From DATBDN01 sp963715995 (GTDB lineage Bacteria; Actinomycetota; Thermoleophilia; Solirubrobacterales; Thermoleophilaceae), in contig OY970283.1 of the NCBI GenBank assembly GCA_963715995.1, positions 558,001 through 622,000 of the forward strand: 64,000 bases of DNA, given 5' to 3'. Below are positions 8,186 to 16,250 of the stretch, one piece after another (the first letter of the stretch is position 1; every line of letters begins with the position of its first letter). The position numbers and the translations under genes are program-made. The notes under the pieces are model-generated. The model saw only the letters and a list, made by a program, of their open reading frames with translations. It was not told where the DNA came from and ran no database searches.

Positions 8186-9315
8186 TGATGGCTGTGGACG
8201 AGCTGTTCGCCGGGATCGATGTGCCAGCGAGCGGCGACGCCGGCGAGCTCGTCGTCGAGCGCCCAGCGATCCGCTACCGCGTCCCCCTCGTACTCGGGGG
8301 AAGCTCCCTTGAGCGTCATGCAGCCGGTGTTGTCGCCGATCGCTCTGATGGCAGCGACGTCGGCGACGCCGAGGGGGTTCGGGTCGGGCAGCGACGCGAG
8401 CTCCGCACGCTTGGCTTCGACCGGCTTCGCAGCCTCGGTCGCTTCCTGGATTAGCGTCGGGACCACGCAGCGGACCGGCGCCTGCGCCAGGTTCCACTCG
8501 CAGGCGAGCTGGAGCATCGTCAGCCCGTGCTGCTCGGCCAGCGGCCGCATGCGCTCAAGCTTCTCGTGCCCGGCCTCGACCCAGCCGGCCGGCCTGAACG
8601 AGCGGTGGTCGAAGCGCGGGAACTCGTGCCCGGGCAGCACATCGTCGTGGAAGAGGCCGCCGTAGTCGACCACCCGCGTGATCAGGCCGACCCCGTGGCG
8701 CTCGGCGGCCGGCAGCACCAGCTCGCCCGGCCAGGGCTCCAGTGGGTTCAGGATCACCATCGCCCACTCGATCACCTCGCCGAAGCGCTCGAAGCAGTCG
8801 ATCAGGTCGAGCGTGAAGCCATTGGCCGGCCCGGGCGCGACCCCGATCTGGGTAGCAAGCCCTTCGTCGCGGAGCGCCCGCATGCCATCCCAGACCCGCT
8901 CGGATGAATAACCGGTGCGGTCGGGGTTGTGCAGCAGCAAGAGGTCGAACGCGCTCACGCCGATCCGCTCCAGCGAGCGCTCGGTCGCCATCCGCAGGTA
9001 GCCCGCGTAGTCGGCCGGACCGCGCAGCGCCGGGTCGGTGAAGCGCGGAAAGCCCTTCGGCCCGTCGCGTTCGCCGTCGTAGAAGTCGTGTCCGACGGCG
9101 CCGACCAGGCTGTAGTCGTCGCGTGGTAGCCCGTGGAGCGCACGACCAAGCAGCGAGTCGGCCTCGCCCTGCCCGTAGACGTCCGCGGTCAGGACCGTCT
9201 GGATGTGCTCGTCCGGCCGGTAGAGCGCAAGCAGCCGCTCCTCGTCGATCTGCTCGCCGAAGTGCATGAAGCGGCCGCCGCTCCAGGTACCGAGCGCTGT
9301 TCGCGTTGGGCCCAC
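8182..9315 (-). CDS. Aldo/keto reductase family protein
   Basis: This 377-residue protein of the NAD(P)H-dependent aldo/keto reductase TIM-barrel superfamily has LGTWSGGRFMHFGE at the N-terminus, TADVYGQGEADSLLGRAL (the active-site Asp/Tyr segment) and SLERIGVSAFDLLLLHNPD in the middle of the barrel. CVVPTLIQEATEA lies near the cofactor-binding end. A C-terminal extension (about 320-377) goes beyond the usual barrel. The substrate is unknown. The GTG at 9315 is the first start in frame and keeps the family N-terminus intact. Confidence 0.85.
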   Translation of the reverse strand: MGPTRTALGTWSGGRFMHFGEQIDEERLLALYRPDEHIQTVLTADVYGQGEADSLLGRALHGLPRDDYSLVGAVGHDFYDGERDGPKGFPRFTDPALRGPADYAGYLRMATERSLERIGVSAFDLLLLHNPDRTGYSSERVWDGMRALRDEGLATQIGVAPGPANGFTLDLIDCFERFGEVIEWAMVILNPLEPWPGELVLPAAERHGVGLITRVVDYGGLFHDDVLPGHEFPRFDHRSFRPAGWVEAGHEKLERMRPLAEQHGLTMLQLACEWNLAQAPVRCVVPTLIQEATEAAKPVEAKRAELASLPDPNPLGVADVAAIRAIGDNTGCMTLKGASPEYEGDAVADRWALDDELAGVAARWHIDPGEQLVHSHH

Positions 9316-9377
9316 GCCCTGAGACTACGAACCGGGCTTGTTGACGCGGAACGGCAAGGTGCTCAGAGCACCGTTCG

Positions 9378-10244
9378 TCACGTCAACAGGGTTCGCGGGA
9401 TCGCCCCGAAGCCCAGCAGTCCCGGGCCCACGTGCGCTCCGATCACGGGCCCGATCTCGGAGACGAAGACCGGATCGCTTCCGAACACCTCGCGGCCGCG
9501 CACGACCAGCCGCTCGGCCAGCTCGGGCGCCTGTACGTGCTGCACGCACCAGCCGTCGGCGCCGTCGTCCTTGCGCATCTGCATGTAGTCCACCATCCGC
9601 TCGAACGCGCGCGCCGCGGTGCGAACTCGCTCGACCGGGGTGATCTCGGTCTCGAAGGTCAGGATCGGCTTGATCTTCAGCGCGCCGCCCAGCAACGCCG
9701 CGGCGGCTCCGATCCGTCCTCCGCGGCGCAGGTACTCGAGCGTGTCGACGCAGAACCAGATCTTCAGTGCTTCCCGTGACGCCCGGATTCGCTCCGCCAC
9801 CGCCTCCACGTTGCCGCCCGCCTGCACGGCCGCCGCGCCGGCCAGCAGCATCAGTGCCGCCCCGCCCGCGCCGGTCTTGGCGTCGACCACGCACAGGCGC
9901 GCCTCGTCGAGCCCGTCGTCCACCAGCCGCGCTTTCGCCTGGAGCGCCGAGTCGTAGGTGCCGGAGATGCCCGAGGCCAGGTGCACCGAGACGACGTCCT
10001 GGCCGTCGTGAAGCAGCGGCTCCCATACGGCCAGGAAGTCGCCGATCGATGGCTGCGAGGTGGTCGGCATCTCTTGCGCCGAGCGCAGCGCCGAGTAGAA
10101 CGAGTCGAAGTCCTCGAGCAACTCGCTCTCGTGCACCTGACGCCCGTCGAACTTCACGTACAGGGAGACCTCGCGCAGGTTTTTCGCGGCCACCATCTGG
10201 CGCGGCAGGTAGTGCGTTGTGTCGGTTACGAGTGCGACTGTCAC
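9378..10244 (-). CDS. DegV family fatty-acid-binding protein
   Basis: This 288-residue protein matches DegV. The N-terminal strand is VALVTDTTHYLP, followed by TTSQPSIGDFL, the phosphate-binding region LASGISGTYDSA, and DTLEYLRRGGRIG in the second domain. DegV proteins bind a fatty acid between two domains, and in Firmicutes they supply fatty acid kinase (FakB role). No FakA-like kinase is visible in this window. The ATG at 10244 is 60 bp from the divergent ligase gene, so the promoters must overlap in 10245-10304. Confidence 0.9.
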   Translation of the reverse strand: MTVALVTDTTHYLPRQMVAAKNLREVSLYVKFDGRQVHESELLEDFDSFYSALRSAQEMPTTSQPSIGDFLAVWEPLLHDGQDVVSVHLASGISGTYDSALQAKARLVDDGLDEARLCVVDAKTGAGGAALMLLAGAAAVQAGGNVEAVAERIRASREALKIWFCVDTLEYLRRGGRIGAAAALLGGALKIKPILTFETEITPVERVRTAARAFERMVDYMQMRKDDGADGWCVQHVQAPELAERLVVRGREVFGSDPVFVSEIGPVIGAHVGPGLLGFGAIPRTLLT

Positions 10245-10304
10245 GGCTCGGGCACCCTACATCTGTGCCGCGCTTCGTCGCTGTCGGGCACCATTGGCGG
10301 CGTG

Positions 10305-11267
10305 ATGCCCCAGCACATCGTGCCGATGCTCGCGCGTCTCGCGAAGATGCCCGCACACGAGGACGACTGGGGCTTCGAGGTCAAGTGGGACGGCATCCGC
10401 GCCGTCCTCTACTCGGGTAAGCGGGGGAAAGGCGTGACGCTCGAGAACCGCCACCTGCGCGACATCACGTTCAAGTACCCCGAGCTCCAGCCGCTCGCCG
10501 GGCTGAACGCGATCGTGGACGGCGAGATCGTGGCGCTCGGCGCCGACGGCCGCCCGAGCTTCGAGCTGCTCCAGGGCCGCATGCACCTGTCGACCGAGCA
10601 GGCGGTGCGTGCTCGGCTGGCCGCTGTGCCCGTCCGCTTCATGGCGTTCGACCTGATCTGGCACAAGGGGCGCGACCTGACCGAGCTGCCCTACACCGAG
10701 CGCCGCAAGCGGCTCGAGTCGCTCGGCCTGGAGGGCGATCACTGGCAGACGCCCGCGTGGCGCCAGGGCGATGGCAGCGCGCTGCTGGACGCCGCCCGGG
10801 CGCAGCGGCTCGAGGGTGTCATGGCGAAGCGCCTCGACAGTCCCTACTGCCCAGGCGCGCGCACCCAGCACTGGCTCAAGATCAAGGTGAAGATGAGCCA
10901 AGAGCTGGTGATCGGCGGCTGGCAGCCCGGCGAGGGCCGGCGTCTGAGCACGCTGGGCGCGCTGCTGATGGGCTACTACGAGGGCGAGAGCTTTCGCTAC
11001 GCGGGCAAGGTGGGAACGGGCTTCAAGGACAAGGACCTGGCGATGCTCGTGAAGGAGCTGAAGGCCCGCTCGCGCGACGACTCCCCGTTCGAGCCGCCGC
11101 CCAAGCCGCCGCGCGGCTCGTTGTTCGTCGAGCCCGAGCTGGTTGCCGAGCTCGAGTTCACCGAGTGGACGCGCGAGGGCATCCTGCGCCAGCCGGCCTA
11201 CAAGGGCCTGCGCGACGACAAGCCCGCTCGCGACGTCGTCCGGGAGGTGCCCGTTGGCGTCGATTGA
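10305..11267 (+). CDS. ATP-dependent DNA ligase (LigC / LigD ligase-domain type)
   Basis: This 320-residue ligase has all the adenylation motifs: KWDGIR with catalytic Lys27, VDGEIVALG, RFMAFDLIW, EGVMAKRL and WLKIKV. It is followed by a C-terminal OB domain (GGWQPGEGRRLSTLGALLMG and the FTEWTREGILRQP region). It corresponds to the ligase module of LigD as a stand-alone protein. The preceding gene on this strand is far away, and upstream in-frame codons do not look native, so ATG 10305 (or the adjacent GTG 10302) is chosen. It is coupled to the polymerase gene by a 14-bp overlap. A repair (NHEJ or LigC-type excision repair) role is likely. Confidence 0.92.
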   Translation: MPQHIVPMLARLAKMPAHEDDWGFEVKWDGIRAVLYSGKRGKGVTLENRHLRDITFKYPELQPLAGLNAIVDGEIVALGADGRPSFELLQGRMHLSTEQAVRARLAAVPVRFMAFDLIWHKGRDLTELPYTERRKRLESLGLEGDHWQTPAWRQGDGSALLDAARAQRLEGVMAKRLDSPYCPGARTQHWLKIKVKMSQELVIGGWQPGEGRRLSTLGALLMGYYEGESFRYAGKVGTGFKDKDLAMLVKELKARSRDDSPFEPPPKPPRGSLFVEPELVAELEFTEWTREGILRQPAYKGLRDDKPARDVVREVPVGVD

Positions 11268-12174
11268 GATCGACGTCGAGGGCCGCCAGCTGACGCTGTC
11301 GAACCTCGACAAGGTCTTCTACCCGCAGACCGGCTTCAGCAAGGGCCAGGTGATCGACTACTACACGCGCGTGGCGCCCGTGCTGCTGCCGCACCTCGAG
11401 GGGCGGCCGCTGACGATGAAGCGCTACCCGAATGGGGTCGAGGGCAAGTTCTTCTACGAGAAGGAGTGCCCCAAGCATCGCCCCGACTGGGTGCGCACCA
11501 AGCGGATCGTCTCGCGCGGGTCGACCAAGGACCGCACGCACATCAACTTCTGCGTGGTCGACGACCTGGCCACGCTCGTGTGGGCCGCCAACCTCGCGGA
11601 CCTCGAGATGCACACGTCGCTGTCGCGCGTGGACGACATCTCACACCCGACCACGATCGCGTTCGATCTCGACCCCGGACCGGGAACGACGATCGTGGAG
11701 TGCTGCCAGATCGCCACCTGGCTGCGGGCCATCTTCAACGAGCTCGGCATCGAGGGCTTCCCGAAGACGTCCGGCTCGAAGGGCCTTCAGGTGTACGTGC
11801 CGCTGAACAGCGGCGCCACCTACACGAAGACCCGCTCGTTCGCGCTCGCGGTCGCCGAGCTGCTCGAGCGCACGCATCCGGACCTGGTCGTCTCGAACAT
11901 GAAGAAGGAGCTGCGCCGCGGCAAGGTGCTGGTCGACTGGTCGCAGAACAACCAGCACAAGACGACGGTCTGCGTCTACTCGCTGAGGGCCAAGCCGACG
12001 CCCACGGCGTCAACCCCGGTCAGCTGGGACGAGGTCGAGAAGTGCCTGAAGAAGGGCGACCCCGAGCTGCTGTCGTTCGAGTCGGCGGCGGTTCTGAAGC
12101 GGGTGGACAAGCACGGCGACCTGTTCGCACCCGTGCTGGAGCTAGAGCAGGCAGTGCCGAAGCTCACTTCCTGA
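11254..12174 (+). CDS. LigD-type DNA polymerase/primase (Pol domain)
   Basis: This 306-residue stand-alone LigD polymerase domain (AEP primase fold) has visible family motifs: LSNLDKVFYPQTGFSKG, YYTRVAPVLLPHL, RYPNGVEGKFFYEK, the catalytic metal pair FDLDPGPG, TSGSKGLQVYVPL (catalytic His is not in the usual SGSKGxH form here, since Q-V-Y follows), and KVLVDWSQNN. It fills gaps and adds nucleotides in end joining. TTG at 11254 is chosen as start because GGGAGGTG sits about 6 nt upstream, inside the ligase gene. The product keeps the family's normal N-terminus. An alternative downstream start would truncate it. Confidence 0.88.
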   Translation: MASIEIDVEGRQLTLSNLDKVFYPQTGFSKGQVIDYYTRVAPVLLPHLEGRPLTMKRYPNGVEGKFFYEKECPKHRPDWVRTKRIVSRGSTKDRTHINFCVVDDLATLVWAANLADLEMHTSLSRVDDISHPTTIAFDLDPGPGTTIVECCQIATWLRAIFNELGIEGFPKTSGSKGLQVYVPLNSGATYTKTRSFALAVAELLERTHPDLVVSNMKKELRRGKVLVDWSQNNQHKTTVCVYSLRAKPTPTASTPVSWDEVEKCLKKGDPELLSFESAAVLKRVDKHGDLFAPVLELEQAVPKLTS

Positions 12175-12256
12175 GGACGGGGCCAGGCCCCATCGTCCGA
12201 GCAGGGCACTGTTTGAGCTCTTTTCTTAGAGACGGGGCCTGGCCCCGTCTTAATCT
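12173..12256. terminator. Paired GACGGGGCC palindromes between convergent genes
   Basis: A perfect hairpin, GACGGGGCC-t-GGCCCCGTC (12231-12249), is followed on the plus strand by TTAATCTTTT, a plausible terminator for the ligase-polymerase operon. An imperfect copy, GACGGGGCCAGGCCCC with ATCGTCC, begins right after the polymerase stop (12174-12197). The hairpin abuts the stop codon of the minus-strand gene and could act from both sides. Two copies of one palindrome in 80 bp suggest a dispersed repeat family. Confidence 0.6.
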
Positions 12257-12714
12257 TTTGGCGGCAGCTTCGAGCCGACCAGGTTGGTCTGCTCGGTCAG
12301 CAGCTTGAAGCCCGCCTGGAGCCAGTCGTTGGCGGCCGAGCTGGCCAGCACCATGTTCACCGTGCGGCCCGCCTCCGGGTTCAGCACCCTCAGCGCCACC
12401 ACGCCGAGCGCGCTCCAGGTCCCGACGCAGCGCGTGCACGTGACGAGCTCGCCGACGGCGCGCCGCAGTCCCTTCCCCTTCGGCTGCTGTCCCTCGGTCT
12501 CGTCCACGAACGGCTCGCGCACCCAGGTGCCGATCCGCTCGCGCGCCACCGCCTTCGACACCGCGAAGGTGGCCGCCGCCATCGGGATCAGCTCGCGGTT
12601 GGTGATCGGGTCGTCTGCCGCGCGCCCGCGCGAGCCAACGAGCAAAGCCGCAGCCAGCGACATCCATACGGCGTTGAGCGCGGCGTAGTCGCTGGCGTGT
12701 GCCTCACCTTCCAT
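12250..12714 (-). CDS. DUF1360-like small membrane protein
   Basis: This 154-residue protein of unknown function has a short hydrophobic stretch (SLAAALLVGS, residues about 17-27). A central LVTCTRCVGTWSALGVVALRV segment, with two close cysteines and a hydrophobic run, is the feature that recalls DUF1360 (a family related to sporulation-linked YjcA-type proteins). The C-terminus has NDWLQAGFKLL. The ATG at 12714 is chosen because the same frame upstream enters the divergent metalloprotease gene. No spore genes are seen nearby. Confidence 0.65.
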   Translation of the reverse strand: MEGEAHASDYAALNAVWMSLAAALLVGSRGRAADDPITNRELIPMAAATFAVSKAVARERIGTWVREPFVDETEGQQPKGKGLRRAVGELVTCTRCVGTWSALGVVALRVLNPEAGRTVNMVLASSAANDWLQAGFKLLTEQTNLVGSKLPPKD

Positions 12715-12765
12715 GACGCGCACGGTACCCGCGATGGATTGCCCATAACCGGGTAGCGTCAGGTC

Positions 12766-13812
12766 ATGGTCGACTGGTCCCTCGCGCGCCGGGTCGCCGC
12801 ACTGGCCGGCGCGAGCGCGGGTGAGACCGACGTCGGGGTCGACGTGGCCGCGGCCGCCGAGCGGCTGGAGCCGGAGGTGGAGCGCTACACCGGCCTCGTG
12901 CCGCAGGGCGCGATTCCGCCCGCCACCGTGGTCGACCGCGCCGGCTGGGCCGACGCCAACCTGACCACCTTCAGCCACATGCTCGAGCCGATCGCCGACC
13001 GCATGTCGGAGCGGCTCGGCCGCGCCGGCCCGATCGCCGGCCCGCTGCGCATGGGCGCCGGCGCGACGATCGCTGCCGAGGCCGGCCTCGTCGTCGGCTA
13101 CATGTCGCAACGCGTGCTCGGCCAGTTCGAGCTGTCGCTGATCCAGCCCGAGGCGCCAACGCGGCTGCTGTTCGTGGCGCCCAACCTGCGCAAGGCGATC
13201 ACCGAGCTCGAGGCCGCGCCTGAGCCGTTCATCGACTGGATCGTGCTGCACGAGCTGACGCACGTTCTTCAGTTCACCGGTGTGCCGTGGCTGCGCGACC
13301 ACCTCGGCGGCCTGCTGCGCGCCTACCTCGACTCACTCGAGGTCCGCATCACGTCCGGAGTCGCTGGCGGCCTTCCGTCGATGCCGAACATCCAGGGCCT
13401 GGTCGACCGCTTCCGCGAGGGAGGCCTGGTCGCGCTGATCCAGACCCGCGAGCAGCGGGAGCTGATGGACCAGCTCCAGCCAGTGATGTCGGTGATCGAG
13501 GGCTACTCCGAGCACGTGATGGATGCGCTCGGAGTTGAGCTCGTGCCCGGCTACCAGGGCCTGCGCGACGCGATGGAGCGCCGCCGCCGGAGCCGATCGA
13601 CACCCGAGCGGATGCTCCAGAAGCTGCTCGGCCTAGATCTGAAGATGCGCCAGTACGACCAGGGCAAGCGCTTCTGCGACGCGGTGGTGGCGGAGGCCGG
13701 AATCGCAGCGCTCAACACCGTCTGGCGCTCCCCGGCCGACATGCCCACGGCGGCCGAGCTGGAAGACCCAGCCGCCTGGGTAGCCCGGACGCGAGTACCG
13801 ACCGCGGCCTGA
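12766..13812 (+). CDS. Zinc-dependent metalloprotease, zincin_2 / DUF2342-like
   Basis: This 348-residue actinobacterial protein carries the zincin motif HELTHVLQF (about residue 163). Downstream is a glutamate-containing segment, EGYSEHVMDALG (about 245), that fits the third zinc ligand of this family. The family is sometimes annotated as coenzyme F420 biosynthesis-associated because of neighbourhood in other genomes; no F420 gene is recognised here. N-terminal DWSLARRVAALAG and the VVDRAGWADANL stretch are also family-like. The ATG at 12766 lies 51 bp from the divergent DUF1360-like gene. Confidence 0.85.
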   Translation: MVDWSLARRVAALAGASAGETDVGVDVAAAAERLEPEVERYTGLVPQGAIPPATVVDRAGWADANLTTFSHMLEPIADRMSERLGRAGPIAGPLRMGAGATIAAEAGLVVGYMSQRVLGQFELSLIQPEAPTRLLFVAPNLRKAITELEAAPEPFIDWIVLHELTHVLQFTGVPWLRDHLGGLLRAYLDSLEVRITSGVAGGLPSMPNIQGLVDRFREGGLVALIQTREQRELMDQLQPVMSVIEGYSEHVMDALGVELVPGYQGLRDAMERRRRSRSTPERMLQKLLGLDLKMRQYDQGKRFCDAVVAEAGIAALNTVWRSPADMPTAAELEDPAAWVARTRVPTAA

Positions 13813-14318
13813 GGGCCGGGCGGGCCTCGCTCTCCGCCAGCCCCGCTCTGCCGTCGGCCGTCCCCTCGCTGCTCTCCGCCAGCCGTCCCCTCGCTTCGCG
13901 GCGCAAACTGCCTCGGCCAAGGGGTGGCTGGAGTGGCGGTTGCGTTCTCGCGCCGGCCATAGCGGCCCCGCGAACGCGTCCCCCCGAACGCGCTCACCGA
14001 CCGCGACTGTGAAGTTAATGACGCATAGCGTGGTCGAGGTCACAGTCGATGCCCGAGTGGCACCTTCACCGCGAATGGCGCGGTCAACGTGCCGGGATCC
14101 AAGCCAGCAGTTGCCCTGAGCCCCTTTTGGCCGAGTCGGTTTCCGCTCCGGGGCGGACCGGACTATCGGAGACCGGCGCACATCGGGCTGCGCCGCCGAC
14201 GCCCGGACCTGTGCGCCACGTCACGTAACGCCCTGCCCGTAGAGGTTTACCTATCTGCGGACACGGTATTACTTCTAATAAGATTCCGAGCAGACAGCTT
14301 ACGGAGGAGGAAACAAGA
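13813..14318. other. Long intergenic region before the basic-protein gene
   Basis: About 500 bp without a credible gene. Near its start a 13-bp run (CCGTCCCCTCGCT) occurs at 13858 and again at 13883, along with two copies of CTCTCCGCCAGCC. A perfect 9-bp inverted repeat lies at 14004-14048. The last 80 bp are AT-richer than surrounding DNA and include TTTACC (14246-14251) and TATTAC (14267-14272), a weak promoter candidate with short spacing, then GGAGGAGG just upstream of the ATG at 14319. I see no RNA gene in it. Confidence 0.5.
14004..14048. repeat. Perfect 9-bp inverted repeat
   Basis: CGACTGTGA (14004-14012) and TCACAGTCG (14040-14048) are exact reverse complements separated by 27 bp. 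The spacer is AT-richer than its surroundings (AAGTTAATGACGCATAG). It lies about 270 bp upstream of the basic-protein gene, far for a simple operator, but could be a regulator site with two separated half-sites. Confidence 0.5.
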
Positions 14319-14945
14319 ATGTCCACAAGCACAACGACCACCAAGCGACGTAGCAACAACACCCGTCGCCGGACCACCACCAGCGCCGCCAAGCGGACCA
14401 CCACCGCCACGCAGCGCAGCGCCCGCGGCAAGGCTTCGGCCACGACCCGCAAGCGCAACACCGCCAGCCGCAACGCGCGTACCGCGCGTACGCAGGCCCA
14501 GCGCGCCGCCAGCACCTCGGCGACGGCTGCCAGCCAGCGCGCCAAGGCTGAGACGCTTCAGGTCCAGGAGATCGCTCTCCAGGCTCAGCGTCCCGCCCTC
14601 GTCTACGTCGGCGCGGTCCTGACGACCGCCGAGAACGTCGCCGAGACGGCTCGCAAGTACCGCACGCGCACCAGCGCGACGCGTGAGGTCAACCGCCTGC
14701 AGAAGCAGGTCACGACCGACCTCAAGAAGTTCGAGCGTCGTGGCGAGCGCGCCAAGAAGCGTGTCGAGCGCGAGGTCAAGAAGACCCGCACTCGCATCGA
14801 GCGCGAGCTGCGTCAGCGCCGCACGGCCGTCACCCGGACCGTGAAGCGCAACCGCCGCGACTTCGAGCGCTCCGCCAAGAGCCTGCAGTCGGACGCCCAG
14901 GGCCTTGCCCAGCGTGTCCAGGATCAGGTCACGAGCCTGGTCTAG
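14319..14945 (+). CDS. Highly basic histone-like protein with helical C-terminal region
   Basis: This 208-residue, strongly basic protein has residues 1 to about 85 made almost only of Ser, Thr, Ala, Lys and Arg (H1-like low complexity, e.g. KRRSNNTRRRTTTSAAKRTT). A short less polar helix (ALVYVGAVLTTAENVAETAR) follows, then a long amphipathic, Arg/Lys/Glu-rich coiled-coil-like region to the end. This organisation recalls HbhA or phasin-like and nucleoid-binding proteins of actinobacteria; DNA binding is inference from charge. A strong GGAGGAGG ribosome site precedes it, and a textbook terminator follows about 100 bp later, so it is probably a well-expressed single-gene unit. Confidence 0.75.
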   Translation: MSTSTTTTKRRSNNTRRRTTTSAAKRTTTATQRSARGKASATTRKRNTASRNARTARTQAQRAASTSATAASQRAKAETLQVQEIALQAQRPALVYVGAVLTTAENVAETARKYRTRTSATREVNRLQKQVTTDLKKFERRGERAKKRVEREVKKTRTRIERELRQRRTAVTRTVKRNRRDFERSAKSLQSDAQGLAQRVQDQVTSLV

Positions 14946-15043
14946 GTAGGGGCTTCCCCCCGCCGGCGGCTGGAGAGCGCCGGATCAGGGGTAGGACTGG
15001 CCGGGCTGAGCGCCCGATCAGTGCAGCATCTCTCCTCCCTCAG

Positions 15044-15075
15044 CCGCCGGGGCCTTCGGGCCCCGGCGGTCTTTT
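15044..15075 (+). terminator. Intrinsic terminator with UUCG tetraloop
   Basis: CCGCCGGGGCC (15044-15054), loop TTCG, GGCCCCGGCGG (15059-15069), then TCTTTTT. The 11-bp perfect stem with a UUCG loop and T-tract is a textbook intrinsic terminator for the basic-protein gene. Its end is 15 bp before the GTG of the next gene, so that gene's start must lie after it. Confidence 0.92.
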
Positions 15076-15089
15076 TCTATCCTTTGTCG

Positions 15090-16202
15090 GTGCCCACTCG
15101 CGAGCAGATCACTGAAGCACTCAAAGCGGTCATCGACCCGGAGCTGCATCACGACATCGTCAGCCTGGGCATGGTCCGCTCGATCGAGCTCGAGGACAGC
15201 GGCCGAGTAGACGTCGTCGTCTCGCTGACGACCCCCGGCTGCCCGATCCGCTCCCACTTCCAGAACGGCGTCATGGACGCCGTCGGCGCGCTCGAGGGCG
15301 TGCGCGAGGTGAACGTCGGCTTCGACGTCCTGTCGCCCGACGAGAAGCAGGGCCTGAGCCAGCGGCTTGGCCGCGGCGGCGGTCCGCTCCCGGGCGGCGC
15401 GCTCGCCCGCGTGAAGAACGTGATCTGCGTGGCGTCCGGCAAGGGCGGGGTCGGCAAGTCGACCACCACCGTCAACCTCGCCGCGGCGCTGGCGGCCGAG
15501 GGCAAGGCCACTGCCGCCCTCGACGCCGACGTCTGGGGCTACTCGATCCCGCGCATGCTCGGCGTGCATGGGCGCCCGATGGTCTCGCACGAGCGCAAGA
15601 TCATCCCGCTCGAGGCACACGGCGGGATCAAGGCGGTCTTGATCGAGTTCTTCCTCGACGCCGAGGACCAGGCGATCACCTGGCGTGGCCCGATGCTGCA
15701 CAAGGCCATCCGCCAGTTCCTCGAGGATGTCGAGTGGGGCGAGCTCGACTACCTGCTGATCGATCTGCCCCCGGGCACCGGCGACGTGACGATGACGCTG
15801 GCACAGCTCCTGCCGCAATCACGCTTCGTGATCGTGACGACGCCCCAGGATGCCGCCCAGAAGGTGGCCCGCCGCAGTGCCGAGACCGCGATGCGCTACG
15901 ACATCGAGATCCTCGGCGTGGTCGAGAACATGTACGGGGAGATCTTCGGCGAGGGTGGCGGCCAGGAGCTCGCGGATGACCTCGACGTGCCTCTGCTCGG
16001 CAAGATCCCGCTGACCGAAGCGGTGCGCCGCGCATCGGACGAGGGCTATCCGATCGTGCTGAAGGACCCGGATGATCCAGCCGCCCAGGCGTTCTTCCAC
16101 GCCGCGCGCGGGATCATGGCCGCGAGTCCCCCGGAGCCTCCGGCGCTGTTGGAGCCGGTGGCCGCCGGCATCACCGGCACGCCGCTCCCGATGGCCCCGT
16201 AG
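15090..16202 (+). CDS. mrp: Mrp/ApbC-type Fe-S carrier P-loop ATPase
   Basis: This 370-residue protein has residues 1-75 as a MIP18/DUF59 domain (TEALKAVIDPELHHDIVSLG, TTPGCPIRS). From about 105 it is an Mrp/NBP35 NTPase with the deviant Walker A motif GKGGVGKST, ALDADVWGYS, and LIDLPPGTGD. It probably delivers Fe-S clusters. The usual CxxC cluster-binding pair after VVEN is absent; the segment reads VVENMYGEIFGEGGG and is shortened. The GTG at 15090 is chosen because an intrinsic terminator ends at 15075; TTG 15084 is another option. Two NTF2-like genes follow. Confidence 0.88.
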   Translation: MPTREQITEALKAVIDPELHHDIVSLGMVRSIELEDSGRVDVVVSLTTPGCPIRSHFQNGVMDAVGALEGVREVNVGFDVLSPDEKQGLSQRLGRGGGPLPGGALARVKNVICVASGKGGVGKSTTTVNLAAALAAEGKATAALDADVWGYSIPRMLGVHGRPMVSHERKIIPLEAHGGIKAVLIEFFLDAEDQAITWRGPMLHKAIRQFLEDVEWGELDYLLIDLPPGTGDVTMTLAQLLPQSRFVIVTTPQDAAQKVARRSAETAMRYDIEILGVVENMYGEIFGEGGGQELADDLDVPLLGKIPLTEAVRRASDEGYPIVLKDPDDPAAQAFFHAARGIMAASPPEPPALLEPVAAGITGTPLPMAP

Positions 16203-16250
16203 CACCAAAAGGGTCGCGCAGCGCCGCCACCACGGGTAGCATCGCCAGGG

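Noticed and set aside
15084..15092. TTGTCGGTG, a second match to the same promoter half
   Set aside because: It contains the start codon of mrp and lacks the -10 part.
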